A stretch of DNA of 64,000 bases from HLUCCA09 sp039822045 (GCA_039822045.1 JBCBMY010000002.1:1-64000); one strand, 5' to 3'. Numbered from the stretch's first letter, positions 17,427 through 25,594 are shown. Numbers and translations are program-made. The notes: generated from the letters alone by a model not told the origin.

Positions 17427-18349
17427 CCGACGCATCCCAGCTCCTTCAGTTCTCGCCCGAGGTCGCCGAGGCGCGCGCCACCCGCCAGACCCTCGTCGCG
17501 CTCGAAAGCACGATCATCACCCACGGCATGCCCTGGCCCACGAACCTCGAGATGGCCCGCGCCGTCGAGGGGGCCGTTCGCGACGCCGGCGCCACACCAG
17601 CCACCATCGCCGTGATGCGTGGCCGGATCCAGATCGGCCTCGACGCGCCGGGCCTCGAGGCGCTCGCCCGCGCCGAGGGCGTCGCCAAACTCAGCCGCGC
17701 CGACCTCGCCGCGTGCCTCACCACAGGCCGCACCGGCGCCACAACCGTCGCCGCCACCATGATCGCCGCTCACCTCGCGGGCATCTCCGTTTTCGCCACG
17801 GGCGGCATCGGCGGCGTCCACCGGGGCGCCGAGCTGAGCTTCGACATCTCCGCCGATCTGCACGAGCTTGCCCGCACACCCGTCACCGTCGTCGCGGCCG
17901 GGGCCAAGGCCATCCTCGACCTGCCCAAAACGCTTGAGGTGCTCGAAACCCTCGGCGTGCCGGTCATCGCGATGGGGCAGGACGGCTTCCCCGCCTTCTG
18001 GTCGCGCGACAGTGGCCTGGCCGCGCCCCTGCGGATGGACAGCGCCGCCGAGGTCGCCCGCGCCCACCATATGCGCGCGGCCCTCGGCCTGCCTGGCGGC
18101 CAGCTCGTCGCCAACCCGATCCCGGCCGATGACGAAATCCCCGCCGACACGCTCGCCCCCCTCATCGCGCGCGCCATCGCCGATGCCGAGGCCCACGGCA
18201 TTGCCGCGAAATCGGTCACGCCCTACCTCCTGCAGCGGCTCTTCGAGCTGTCCCAGGGCGCCACGCTTCGGGCCAACATCGCGCTCGTGCTGAACAATGC
18301 ACGTCTGGCCGCCGCAATTGCTCGTGAAATCGGCGAACCCGCCACCTGA
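17423..18349 (+). CDS. psuG: pseudouridine-5'-phosphate glycosidase
   Basis: PsuG splits pseudouridine 5'-phosphate into uracil and ribose 5-phosphate. The 308-aa product shows the family hallmarks ALESTIITHGMPWPTNLEMA (catalytic Glu near residue 28), GRIQIGLD, KLSRADLAACL, GATTVAATMIAAHLAGISVFATGGIGGVHRGAE, VVAAGAKAILDLPKTLEVLETLGVPV and GQLVANPIP. The start at 17423 overlaps the psuK stop by 4 bp. This pair forms the complete two-step catabolic route. Confidence 0.94.
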   Translation: MTDASQLLQFSPEVAEARATRQTLVALESTIITHGMPWPTNLEMARAVEGAVRDAGATPATIAVMRGRIQIGLDAPGLEALARAEGVAKLSRADLAACLTTGRTGATTVAATMIAAHLAGISVFATGGIGGVHRGAELSFDISADLHELARTPVTVVAAGAKAILDLPKTLEVLETLGVPVIAMGQDGFPAFWSRDSGLAAPLRMDSAAEVARAHHMRAALGLPGGQLVANPIPADDEIPADTLAPLIARAIADAEAHGIAAKSVTPYLLQRLFELSQGATLRANIALVLNNARLAAAIAREIGEPAT

Positions 18350-18440
18350 ACAGGCGTCCGACCGATCCCGTTGCCGCCCCTTACCTTGCAGCCCCAGCCG
18401 CCCTCGCCTAGATCTTCCGCAACCTGCCGCCGAAGTTCCG

Positions 18441-19199
18441 ATGCCCAAACGCAAGCCGCATCTACTAGAGAACCCATTGGACCCTCCACGCCGGAAGCCG
18501 GGGCTTTTCGCGTCGCTCCGGGCGTCGTTCCTCACCGGTCTCGTGGTCATCGCGCCGATCGGCCTGACGGCCTATCTGATCTGGACGGTCGTCGGCTGGA
18601 TCGACAGCGTCGTCCTGCCGTTCGTGCCCGATGTCTACCTGCCCGAGCGCTATATCGGCATCGACATCCGCGGCATCGGGGTGATCTTCTTTCTCTTGTT
18701 CACGATCATCGTGGGCTGGATCGCCAAGGGCATCATCGGCCGCTCGCTGATCAGCTGGGCCGAGGGCCTGGTCGACCGGATGCCGGTCGTCCGGTCGATC
18801 TATGCCGGCCTCAAGCAGATCGCCGAAACCGTGTTCGCGCAGACCGAGACGAACTTCGACCGCGCCTGTCTCGTGGAATATCCGCGCAAGGGCATCTGGG
18901 CGATCGCCTTCATCTCGACCTCCACCAAGGGCGAGCTGGCCAGCCGCATCCCGCGCGACGAAGGGCTCGTGTCGGTCTTCCTGCCGACCACGCCCAACCC
19001 GACCTCGGGCTTTTTGCTGTTTGTCCCGCGCTCCGACGTGATCGAGCTCGACATGAAGGTCGAAGACGCCGCCAAGCTCGTGATCTCCGCCGGTCTGGTC
19101 TATCCGGCCGACTCGCCCGACGGCCCGCCCGTTATCGTCAAGCCCGGCCTCGAACCGCCGATGCCAAGCGAGGCCGCCCGCACCCGCGAAAGCGCCTGA
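18441..19199 (+). CDS. DUF502 inner-membrane protein
   Basis: The 252-aa product has two membrane segments, about 30-52 (LTGLVVIAPIGLTAYLIWTVVGWI) and about 78-98 (GVIFFLLFTIIVGWIAKGIIG). They are followed by the DUF502 core: MPVVRSIYAGLKQIAETVF, then FISTSTKGE and a VSVFLPTTPNPTSGFLLFVPRSDV block. Members are conserved in bacteria and plants, but a molecular role is not established. The ATG at 18441 is chosen because the open frame upstream is low-complexity; the ribosome site is weak (CGAAG). Confidence 0.85.
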   Translation: MPKRKPHLLENPLDPPRRKPGLFASLRASFLTGLVVIAPIGLTAYLIWTVVGWIDSVVLPFVPDVYLPERYIGIDIRGIGVIFFLLFTIIVGWIAKGIIGRSLISWAEGLVDRMPVVRSIYAGLKQIAETVFAQTETNFDRACLVEYPRKGIWAIAFISTSTKGELASRIPRDEGLVSVFLPTTPNPTSGFLLFVPRSDVIELDMKVEDAAKLVISAGLVYPADSPDGPPVIVKPGLEPPMPSEAARTRESA

Positions 19200-19220
19200 C
19201 GGCGCATCGCGGTCCGGCCG

Positions 19221-20273
19221 CTACCCGAACAGCTCCTCAAGGTCGACGGTCCCTTCCGCGTTCAGCGTTGTGCGATGCTCGGCCAGAAACGCATCGGCCG
19301 CCGCGCGCCCCGCCGCCTTCAGCCGCGCCAGCACCACGTTCGAGGGGATCAGCTTCGTCGCCACGCTGAGCGACCGCATGAATGCGTCGTCGGCGATCAT
19401 GTGGATGTTGATGTCCGACATCGTCCCCGGCTCCAGCCGTCCCTCCCGCAAAAGCCGCTTGACGAACCGGATCGCGCGAAGCTCCCGCAACAGCGACGAG
19501 TTAAAGCTGATCTCGTTGATCCGGTTCTGTATATCCTGCGCCGTCTGCGGCACGTCGGGCCGGTAGAGCGGATTGATGTTCACCACCATGATGTCGTTGG
19601 GCAATTCGGGCTCGAACAGCGGGAACAGGGCAGGATTGCCGGTATAGCCGCCATCCCAGAACGCCTCGACACAGCCCGTCTTCGGGTCCTCGAACTCCAC
19701 CGCCTGAAACAGGGTCGGCAAACAGGCCGAGGCCAGGATCACCTCCGTCCCGATCTCCTGTCCGGAAAACACGCGGATCTTGCCCGTGCGCACATTTGTG
19801 GCCGACACAAAAAAGGCCGGTCCCTTCGCGGCACAGACCAGATCATACCGGAACCGCTCCACGATCCGCTCCAGCGGATGGGCATAAAACGGCCCCCACG
19901 CATAGGGCGACACAACCCGCGTGGCCATGTCGGCGGCGGCAAAGGCGGGCGAGACCTCCAGCGCCTTGGCGATCGCCTCCGTCGGTGGCGAGATCTGGGC
20001 AAACCAGGCCGCAATCCGCAGGTCGTGAACCCCCGCCACCTGTGCCCACAGCCAATCGAGGTTGGCCCGCGCCGCCTCGCGGTCTTCGCCCTTGCCATCG
20101 GCCACGAGGCCGGCCTTCAAGGCGGCCCCGTTGAGTGCACCCGCCGAGGCGCCCGAGATCCCGGCGATCTCCAGATCCTCGTCGTCAAGCAGCCGGTCCA
20201 ACACCCCCCAGGTGAACGCGCCATGCGCGCCACCGCCTTGCAGGGCCAGGTTTATCCTTTTGCGTTCAGCCAT
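19221..20273 (-). CDS. patatin-like phospholipase
   Basis: This is a serine lipid acyl hydrolase of the patatin family. The 350-aa product has the oxyanion glycine loop ALQGGGAHGAF at the N-terminus, the nucleophile elbow GASAG near residue 40 (catalytic Ser) and the catalytic Asp in DGGYTGN near residue 205. The ATG at 20273 begins 8 bp inside the end of the preceding pentapeptide gene, in an operon with a 3-hydroxybutyrate dehydrogenase gene. The pairing with that dehydrogenase suggests a link to polyhydroxybutyrate or membrane-lipid turnover; that is inference. Confidence 0.88.
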   Translation of the reverse strand: MAERKRINLALQGGGAHGAFTWGVLDRLLDDEDLEIAGISGASAGALNGAALKAGLVADGKGEDREAARANLDWLWAQVAGVHDLRIAAWFAQISPPTEAIAKALEVSPAFAAADMATRVVSPYAWGPFYAHPLERIVERFRYDLVCAAKGPAFFVSATNVRTGKIRVFSGQEIGTEVILASACLPTLFQAVEFEDPKTGCVEAFWDGGYTGNPALFPLFEPELPNDIMVVNINPLYRPDVPQTAQDIQNRINEISFNSSLLRELRAIRFVKRLLREGRLEPGTMSDINIHMIADDAFMRSLSVATKLIPSNVVLARLKAAGRAAADAFLAEHRTTLNAEGTVDLEELFG

Positions 20274-20613
20274 TTGGCCCGTGCTTTTCATCCCAGAGCG
20301 CAAGCAGATCGGTCACCTTTATCCCGTTGATCGTCATGTCGGCCATATCCGCATGCTTGATCGTCAGCCCGGTCAAATTGGCGCCGGCAATCAGCGCCCC
20401 CGACAGATTGACGTTGGTGAACTGTGCATCCGTCAAGTTGGCGTTGTCGAAGACCAGCCCGGTTGCATTCACGTCATCGAACCGCGCCTCCATCAGATGC
20501 GCATCTCTGAATGTCGACCCTTTCAGGCTGACCCGCGAGAATTGCGAGCCGCAGAGATACATGTTGTCGATCTCAAGCGTGTCGGTGCCGGCCTCGGTCT
20601 CTTCCGCGCTCAT
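20266..20613 (-). CDS. pentapeptide-repeat protein
   Basis: The 115-aa product contains about ten consecutive pentapeptide units of the A(D/N)LXX type (such as FRDAHLMEARFDDV and NANLTDAQFTNVNLSGA, about residues 25-90), predicting a right-handed quadrilateral beta-helix. There is no signal peptide. The true start is the ATG at 20613, which overlaps the upstream dehydrogenase stop; the frame is open further upstream but is only antisense to coding DNA. Its end overlaps the patatin gene by 8 bp. Its role is unknown; such small helices often act as protein or membrane adaptors. Confidence 0.75.
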   Translation of the reverse strand: MSAEETEAGTDTLEIDNMYLCGSQFSRVSLKGSTFRDAHLMEARFDDVNATGLVFDNANLTDAQFTNVNLSGALIAGANLTGLTIKHADMADMTINGIKVTDLLALWDEKHGPNG

Positions 20614-21398
20614 AGCGCCGTCCACCCGCCATCCACGCTGATCGTCGTGCCCGTGATTTGCGCCGCGGCGTCCGAGCAGAGAAACACCACCGTGCCCCCC
20701 ATCTGCTCGACCGTCGCAAACGCCTTCGACGGCTGCCGCTCCAGGAGGACTTTCTCGATCACGTCCCCGCGGCCCATGTTGTATTCCTTCATGGTGTCGG
20801 GGATCTGCGCCTCCACCAGCGGTGTCAGCACATAGCCCGGGCACACCGCATTCGCCGTGATCGGCTCCCGCGCGGTCTCCAGCGCCACGACCTTGGTCAT
20901 CCCCACAATCCCGTGCTTGGCCGAGACATAGGCGGATTTATAGGGCGAGGCCGTCAGCCCGTGCGCCGAGGCGATGTTGACGACCCGCCCCCAGCCCGCC
21001 GCCCGCATCATCGGCAGCGCGGCCGCCGTGGTGTGGAACGCGGAACTCAGGTTGATCGCCAGGATCGCATCCCACTTGTCCACCGGGAACTCGTCGATCC
21101 CCGCCACATGCTGGATGCCGGCGTTGTTCACCAGGATATCGCAGGCGCCGGCCTCGGCGATCAGCGCGCGACATTCCTCGCCCTTCGACATGTCCGCCTT
21201 GATGTAGCGCGCGCGGGTGCCCGTCTCGTCGGCGATCTTCTTTGCCAGCGCGTGGTCCTCCTCCCGGTCGGTGAAGGAGTTCAGCACCACATCGGCACCC
21301 GCCTTGGCCAGCTCCCCGGCCACGCCAAGCCCGATTCCGGAATTCGATCCGGTGATGATGGCTGTTTTGCCGGCAAGCGGCGTCAGGGGATCGGTCAT
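20610..21398 (-). CDS. bdhA: D-3-hydroxybutyrate dehydrogenase (SDR family)
   Basis: This enzyme oxidises 3-hydroxybutyrate to acetoacetate with NAD+ and is used in polyhydroxybutyrate breakdown. The 262-aa product has the cofactor motif TGSNSGIGLGVA, the NNAGIQHV signature diagnostic of hydroxybutyrate dehydrogenases, catalytic Ser in NIASAHG, and the Tyr-Lys pair in YVSAKHG. The C-terminal region TVVFLCSDAAAQITGTTISVDGGWTA is standard for the family. It is first of three overlapping genes with the pentapeptide and patatin genes. Confidence 0.9.
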   Translation of the reverse strand: MTDPLTPLAGKTAIITGSNSGIGLGVAGELAKAGADVVLNSFTDREEDHALAKKIADETGTRARYIKADMSKGEECRALIAEAGACDILVNNAGIQHVAGIDEFPVDKWDAILAINLSSAFHTTAAALPMMRAAGWGRVVNIASAHGLTASPYKSAYVSAKHGIVGMTKVVALETAREPITANAVCPGYVLTPLVEAQIPDTMKEYNMGRGDVIEKVLLERQPSKAFATVEQMGGTVVFLCSDAAAQITGTTISVDGGWTAL

Positions 21399-21752
21399 CG
21401 GGAGGGGCCTCGCACGTCAGTGATCTCGACGTCACTCTAGATGCTGCATGCGCAAAATGCAGGGGGTTCCCATCGCCCGCCCCCGCGTCATCCTTTCGCG
21501 GCAAACGCCCTGATTCCCGCACCGGCGAAAGCGCGGGCACTCTCGCTCCGCCCCCCCCCAACACCGCTTCCTCGCGCGCCCCGATCGAGCGGTCCGCGCT
21601 CCGTCTGCGCCCCGGTCGGGCGCCGTGCCGGATCGCGCCCGGCAGCCGCGTCTCCCCCTTGCCCCGCAGGCGCATCAACCCAAAGGTTTATGCCCTCCGC
21701 GCCCGCCAAACCGCCGCCAAACCCGCATCCGACAACCGCCCCAGCCTCAAAC
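21399..21752 (-). other. intergenic DNA upstream of bdhA
   Basis: This stretch (about 350 bp) lies between the bdhA start and the sRNA terminator. Frames on both strands are open but are low-complexity Pro/Arg/Ala or Gly/Ala and carry no motif. It must hold the bdhA promoter, which I could not place with confidence. Confidence 0.5.
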
Positions 21753-21779
21753 AAAAAAAACGCCCGCACAAGGCGGGCG
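21753..21779 (-). terminator. intrinsic terminator of predicted sRNA
   Basis: On the minus strand the perfect 7-bp stem CGCCCGC-CTTGT-GCGGGCG is followed directly by TTTTTTTT (21760 down to 21753). No minus-strand protein gene ends nearby upstream of it, so it must serve a non-coding transcript. Confidence 0.8.
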
Positions 21780-21827
21780 CTAGTTATTGAGGCAGGTTTC
21801 ATACAGGCAAGAAACCTATCGAGCAGT
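21753..21827 (-). ncRNA. predicted small regulatory RNA (about 75 nt)
   Basis: The minus strand shows a complete transcription unit with no open reading frame. A sigma-70 promoter (21834-21862) is followed at about 21827 by a start region. Next is hairpin 1: AGGTTTC (21811-21817) pairs with GAAACCT (21794-21800) around a 10-nt loop (UUGCCUGUAU). A single-stranded linker CTGCCTCAATAACTAG follows. The terminator hairpin CGCCCGC/GCGGGCG (21761-21779, 5-nt loop) ends in eight U residues. It lies between divergent bdhA and the peptide-binding-protein gene. No family was recognised. The exposed loop and linker could be target-pairing sites. Confidence 0.65.
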
Positions 21828-21833
21828 GACCCC

Positions 21834-21862
21834 GTTATACGCAAACCCGTCGGCCTGTCCAA
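21834..21862 (-). promoter_or_regulatory. sigma-70 promoter of predicted sRNA
   Basis: On the minus strand TTGGAC (21857-21862, -35) and TATAAC (21834-21839, -10) are separated by exactly 17 bp. Each matches the consensus at 5 of 6 positions. The first terminator downstream is 55-75 nt away. Confidence 0.7.
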
Positions 21863-21941
21863 GTTAAAAGTTTGAAATGCCTGAATTCGCCGCCTACCCT
21901 CGTCCCAAAGGCATCCACGGACAGCGAGGGGCATCGAGGCC

Positions 21942-23756
21942 ATGACGGGCAGAGCAGGCTATTTCCGCAATCACACCCTTGCCGCAGCGGCAATCCTCGC
22001 ACTGGCCGCCCCCCTCGGCGCCGAGCCCGCCCACGGCATAGCTATGTATGGCGACCCCGCGCTTCCACCGGATTTTGTGTCACTCCCATACGTCAATTCC
22101 GAAGCTCCCCAGGGCGGGCGGATCACCCTGGCCGAGGTCGGGGGCTACGATTCCCTCAATCCGTTCATCCTCAAAGGGTCCTCGGTCTATGGCCAGCGCG
22201 TCTATGGCTACGAAAGCCTGATGGGGCGAAACTGGGACGAACCCTTCACCCTCTACGGCCTTCTGGCCGAATCGATTGAAACGCCCCCGAATCGAAACTG
22301 GGTCGAGTTCACGCTGCGCGAAAATGCGCGCTTCTCCGACGGCTCGCCTGTCACGGTCGACGATGTGCTGTGGTCCTTCGAAACTCTGGGCGAACTCGGC
22401 CACCCCCGCTACCATGGCGCGTGGGACAAGGTGGAGACGGCCGAGGCCACCGGCCCCCGCACCGTCCGCTTCACCTTCAACACCGAAGATCGCGAATTGC
22501 CGCTGATCCTCGGCCTCCGCCCGGTGCTGAAACAGGCCGATTTCGAGGGTCGTGCCTTCGACGAGTCCACCCTCGAACCGCCAACCGGATCAGGGCCTTA
22601 CACCGTCGCCGACTTCGAACCGGGCCGCTTTCTGGTCCTGCGCAAGGATCCCGACTGGTGGGGCGCCGACCTCCCCTTCAACCGTGGCAAGTTCAACATC
22701 CAAGAGATCCGCTATGAGTGGTTCGGCGACGGCGACGTGGCGTTCGAGGCGTTCCGTGCCGGCGAGATCTCGGTCGTGCGCGAGCTGAACCAGGCTAAGT
22801 GGAATACCGCCTACGACTTTCCCGCCACCCGCTCCGGCGAAATCGTCAAATCGCTCATCCCGCACCAGCGCCCCTCCGGCATCCGTGGCTTCGTGATGAA
22901 CACCCGCCGCGCGCCATTCGACGATTGGCGCGTCCGCGACGCCCTGATCCACGCCTTCAATTTCGAGTTCATCAACCAGGCGCTCAATGCCGGCGAGCAG
23001 CCGCGGATCACCTCCTACTTCTCAAACTCCGTCCTCACGATGTCCGACGGCCCGGCCGAGGGCCGCGTCCGTGAGTTTCTCGAGCCCTTTGCCGCCGAGC
23101 TCCTGCCCGGCGCCCTCGACGGCTACACGCTGCCCGTCTCCGACGGCTCCGAAGCCAACCGGCGCAACACCCGCACCGCGATTCAGCTCTTGGGCGAGGC
23201 CGGCTACACCGTCCAGGACGGCGTGATGACCAGCGCCGACGGCGCGCCCCTCACCTTCGACATCCTGCTGACTTCCGGCGCCACGCAAGAGATCAACATC
23301 GCCGAGCTCTATGTCGAGGCGCTCGAGCGCATCGGCGTCCGCGCCACCGTCGTCACAATCGACTCCGCACAGTTCAAGGAGCGCACCCAGATCTACGATT
23401 TCGACATGACGTGGTACATCCGCAGCCTGTCGCTCAGCCCCGGCAACGAACAGACGCTCTATTGGGGCGCCGAGGGCGTGACCAAGGAAGGCACGCGCAA
23501 CTGGATGGGCATGGCCAGCCCCGCCGCTGAAGCCATGATCACCGAAATGCTCACCGCCACCGGCCAGGAGGATTTCCGCGCCGCCGTAAAGGCGCTCGAC
23601 CGGGTGCTGACCACCGGCCGCTACGTCGTCCCGATCTGGCACTCGCCCGTTGCGCGGCTCGCGCACAAAGCCGAGCTCACCTACGCCGCCGACCAGGTGC
23701 AGATGTATGGCGACTGGATCGGCTTCCTGCCCGACACCTGGTGGATCGAGGAATAA
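21942..23756 (+). CDS. extracellular solute-binding protein, family 5 (YejA-like peptide binding)
   Basis: This is a periplasmic binding protein for oligopeptides or related solutes in an ABC importer. The 604-aa product has a signal peptide (hydrophobic about 13-28, cut near GAEPAHG). The family-5 layout follows: GGRITLAEVGGYDSLNPFILKG, the YESLMGRNWDEPFTLYGLLAESIE block, the SDGSPVTVDDVLWSFE signature, GSGPYTVADFEPGRFLVLRKDPDWWG and an aromatic-rich C-terminus. The length and the GLLAESIE wording fit the YejA/microcin-C uptake subgroup. No permease or ATPase gene is adjacent, so it is an orphan binding protein here. Confidence 0.88.
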   Translation: MTGRAGYFRNHTLAAAAILALAAPLGAEPAHGIAMYGDPALPPDFVSLPYVNSEAPQGGRITLAEVGGYDSLNPFILKGSSVYGQRVYGYESLMGRNWDEPFTLYGLLAESIETPPNRNWVEFTLRENARFSDGSPVTVDDVLWSFETLGELGHPRYHGAWDKVETAEATGPRTVRFTFNTEDRELPLILGLRPVLKQADFEGRAFDESTLEPPTGSGPYTVADFEPGRFLVLRKDPDWWGADLPFNRGKFNIQEIRYEWFGDGDVAFEAFRAGEISVVRELNQAKWNTAYDFPATRSGEIVKSLIPHQRPSGIRGFVMNTRRAPFDDWRVRDALIHAFNFEFINQALNAGEQPRITSYFSNSVLTMSDGPAEGRVREFLEPFAAELLPGALDGYTLPVSDGSEANRRNTRTAIQLLGEAGYTVQDGVMTSADGAPLTFDILLTSGATQEINIAELYVEALERIGVRATVVTIDSAQFKERTQIYDFDMTWYIRSLSLSPGNEQTLYWGAEGVTKEGTRNWMGMASPAAEAMITEMLTATGQEDFRAAVKALDRVLTTGRYVVPIWHSPVARLAHKAELTYAADQVQMYGDWIGFLPDTWWIEE

Positions 23757-23932
23757 CCGGCTAGGTCGAACCACCCCTCCACGTCTCACGCTGGACGGAG
23801 AAGCGGCCCCTGGCCGCCCGGCAAGCGCGCGCATGTCACCTCGTGCGCGCCCGGTGTCTCTTCTCCCAAGGGCGCCGCGCGCTATCTCCTTGGCACTGGC
23901 ACATCGCGCCCCGCGCCCAAGGGAGAACCCCC

Positions 23933-24850
23933 ATGAACGACCAGACACCCCCCCGCCGCATGACCGCCAAGGACTTCGACCAAGAGCTCCTCGACCTCTA
24001 CGACTTCTATGCCCACGGGCGCATCACCAAGCGCGAATTCCTCGACGGGGCCGCCAAGTTTGCGGTCGGCGGCCTCACAGCGATGGCCCTCCTCGACATG
24101 CTCAGCCCGAACTACGCGGTCGCCCAGCAAGTGCAGTTCACCGATCCCGACATCTTCCCCGAATACATCACCTATCCCAGCCCCAACGGCCACGGCGAGG
24201 TGCGCGGCTATCTCGTCCGCCCTGCCGCCGAGGGCGCACCGGTCGACGAAGCCCGCCCCGCCGTTCTCGTCATCCACGAAAACCGCGGGCTGAACCCCTA
24301 CATCGAAGACGTCGCACGGCGGGTGGCCAAGGCCGGCTTCCTGGCGCTGGCCCCGGACGGGCTGACCTCGGTCGGCGGCTATCCCGGGAACGACACCGAG
24401 GGGCGCGAGCTTCAGCGCACCGTCGATCGTGAGCTGCTCCTCAACGATTTCTTCGCCGGCTTCGAGTTCCTGCTGGCCCACCCGCTCGTGACCGGTTCCG
24501 TCGGGGCCACCGGCTTTTGCTACGGCGGCGGCGTCGTCAACGCGCTCGCCGTCGCATACCCCGAGCTTGGCGCGGGCGTGCCCTTCTATGGCCGCCAGGC
24601 CAGTGCCGAAGACGTGCCCCGCATCGAGGCGCCGCTCTTGCTGCAATATGCCGAGCTCGACCAGCGCATCAACGAGGGCTGGCCGGCCTACGAGGCCGCA
24701 CTGCAGGAGCATGGTAAGACCTACGTGGCCCACATCTATCCCGGCGTGAACCACGGCTTCCACAATGACAGCACACCGCGCTACGACGAGGACGCGGCCG
24801 AGCTTGCCTGGTCACGCACCATCGACTGGTTCAACACGCATCTGAGCTAG
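23933..24850 (+). CDS. dienelactone hydrolase family protein, probably exported
   Basis: This is an alpha/beta-hydrolase with a Cys-Asp-His triad. The 305-aa product has a Tat-like N-terminus (ITKREFLDGAAKFAVGGLTAMALL, about 27-50), so it may be exported folded. The hydrolase domain (about 75-305) contains VIHENRGLNPYIEDVARRVAKAGFLALAPDG, the nucleophile GFCYGGG (Cys), the acid in LLQYAELDQRIN and the His in YPGVNHGFHND. Substrates are not known for this subgroup; a lactone or ester is likely. The ATG at 23933 follows GGGAGAA. Confidence 0.87.
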   Translation: MNDQTPPRRMTAKDFDQELLDLYDFYAHGRITKREFLDGAAKFAVGGLTAMALLDMLSPNYAVAQQVQFTDPDIFPEYITYPSPNGHGEVRGYLVRPAAEGAPVDEARPAVLVIHENRGLNPYIEDVARRVAKAGFLALAPDGLTSVGGYPGNDTEGRELQRTVDRELLLNDFFAGFEFLLAHPLVTGSVGATGFCYGGGVVNALAVAYPELGAGVPFYGRQASAEDVPRIEAPLLLQYAELDQRINEGWPAYEAALQEHGKTYVAHIYPGVNHGFHNDSTPRYDEDAAELAWSRTIDWFNTHLS

Positions 24851-24948
24851 GCCCGGCTCCGATCCATCCGTGCGCGCCCGTCACCGAGCGGGCGCCGCGG
24901 TGTTGCGTGGGCGGGCGCAAAGGTTAACGGCCTGGAGTCCTATAATGC

Positions 24949-25014
24949 TCATATGGTTCTCATACGGGACTCATATGCGAGTCATATGGAATTCATATGC
25001 TATTCATATGCTCA
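24949..25014. repeat. six 11-bp direct repeats, TCATATG plus 4 variable bases
   Basis: TCATATG starts at 24949, 24971, 24982, 24993 and 25004, with a one-base variant TCATACG at 24960. Every copy is exactly 11 bp from the next. The four bases between copies vary (GTTC, GGAC, CGAG, GAAT, CTAT, CTCA). Each core contains the palindrome CATATG. The repeats lie in the gap between two convergent genes and directly follow TATAAT (24941-24946). The 11-bp period places all copies on the same DNA face, as for tandem OmpR/PhoB-type sites. There is no spacer-repeat form of a CRISPR. The function is unknown. Confidence 0.9.
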
Positions 25015-25038
25015 CGGATGCGTGATCGCCAAAGGTAA

Positions 25039-25067
25039 ACGGGCCGCCCGTTGCCCGGGCGGCCCGT
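25039..25067 (-). terminator. strong GC hairpin between convergent genes (rplM-rpsI terminator)
   Basis: A perfect 12-bp stem, ACGGGCCGCCCG (25039-25050) with CGGGCGGCCCGT (25056-25067) and a 5-nt loop, lies 31 bp after the rpsI stop. On the minus strand it is followed by TTTACCTTT, a weak U-rich tract. It could also stop transcription coming from the left. Confidence 0.65.
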
Positions 25068-25097
25068 CTGAAAACATGCCGGCTGGGCCGGTCGCGC

Positions 25098-25592
25098 CTA
25101 GCGCTTGGAGAACTGGAACGAGCGGCGCGCCTTGCGGCGGCCGAACTTCTTCCGCTCCACCACGCGGCTGTCGCGGGTCAGGAACCCTGCCGCCTTCAGC
25201 GCGGGCCGCAGCGCCGGGTCGTAAAGCTGCAACGCCTTGGAAATCCCGTGTTTTACCGCGCCGGCCTGGCCCGACAGGCCCCCGCCCTTGACGGTCGCCA
25301 TCACGTCGAACTGGTCTTCGACGCCGGCGATCTGGAACGGCTGGCGCAGGATCAGCTGCTGCACCGGGCGGGCGAAGTAGACGGCCATTTCCTTGCCGTT
25401 CACCACCACCTTGCCCGAGCCCGGCTTGATCCAGACCCGCGCCACCGCATCCTTCCGCTTGCCGGTCGCATACGACCGCCCAAGCTCGTCCCGCACCGGC
25501 TCCCGCGGCGCTTCCATCTCAAGCTCAAGAGCCCCGCCCTCGACGCCCGCGACCTCGTTAAGGTCCTGAAGGGATTTGATTTCTTCAACCAT
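25098..25592 (-). CDS. rpsI: 30S ribosomal protein S9
   Basis: S9 reaches into the decoding centre with its C-terminal tail. The 164-aa product has an N-terminal extension (about 1-40, acidic). The S9 core follows: ATGKRKDAVARVWIKPGSGKVVVNGK, GGGLSGQAGAVKHGISKALQ, and the basic tail DSRVVERKKFGRRKARRSFQFSKR. It starts 2 bp after the rplM stop, in the universal rplM-rpsI order. Confidence 0.97.
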   Translation of the reverse strand: MVEEIKSLQDLNEVAGVEGGALELEMEAPREPVRDELGRSYATGKRKDAVARVWIKPGSGKVVVNGKEMAVYFARPVQQLILRQPFQIAGVEDQFDVMATVKGGGLSGQAGAVKHGISKALQLYDPALRPALKAAGFLTRDSRVVERKKFGRRKARRSFQFSKR

Positions 25593-25594
25593 GC

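Noticed and set aside
21441..21943. Open frames on both strands between bdhA and the binding-protein gene
   Set aside because: Low-complexity Pro/Arg or Gly/Ala translations that run through the sRNA promoter and terminator; no support.
24949..25014. CRISPR array
   Set aside because: Units are 11 bp with 4-bp linkers; CRISPR repeats and spacers are far longer, and no cas genes are present.
24953..25291. Open frame crossing the 11-bp array
   Set aside because: It starts within the repeats and continues antisense into rpsI; the 11-bp period is not a multiple of three, so the repeats do not encode a peptide repeat.
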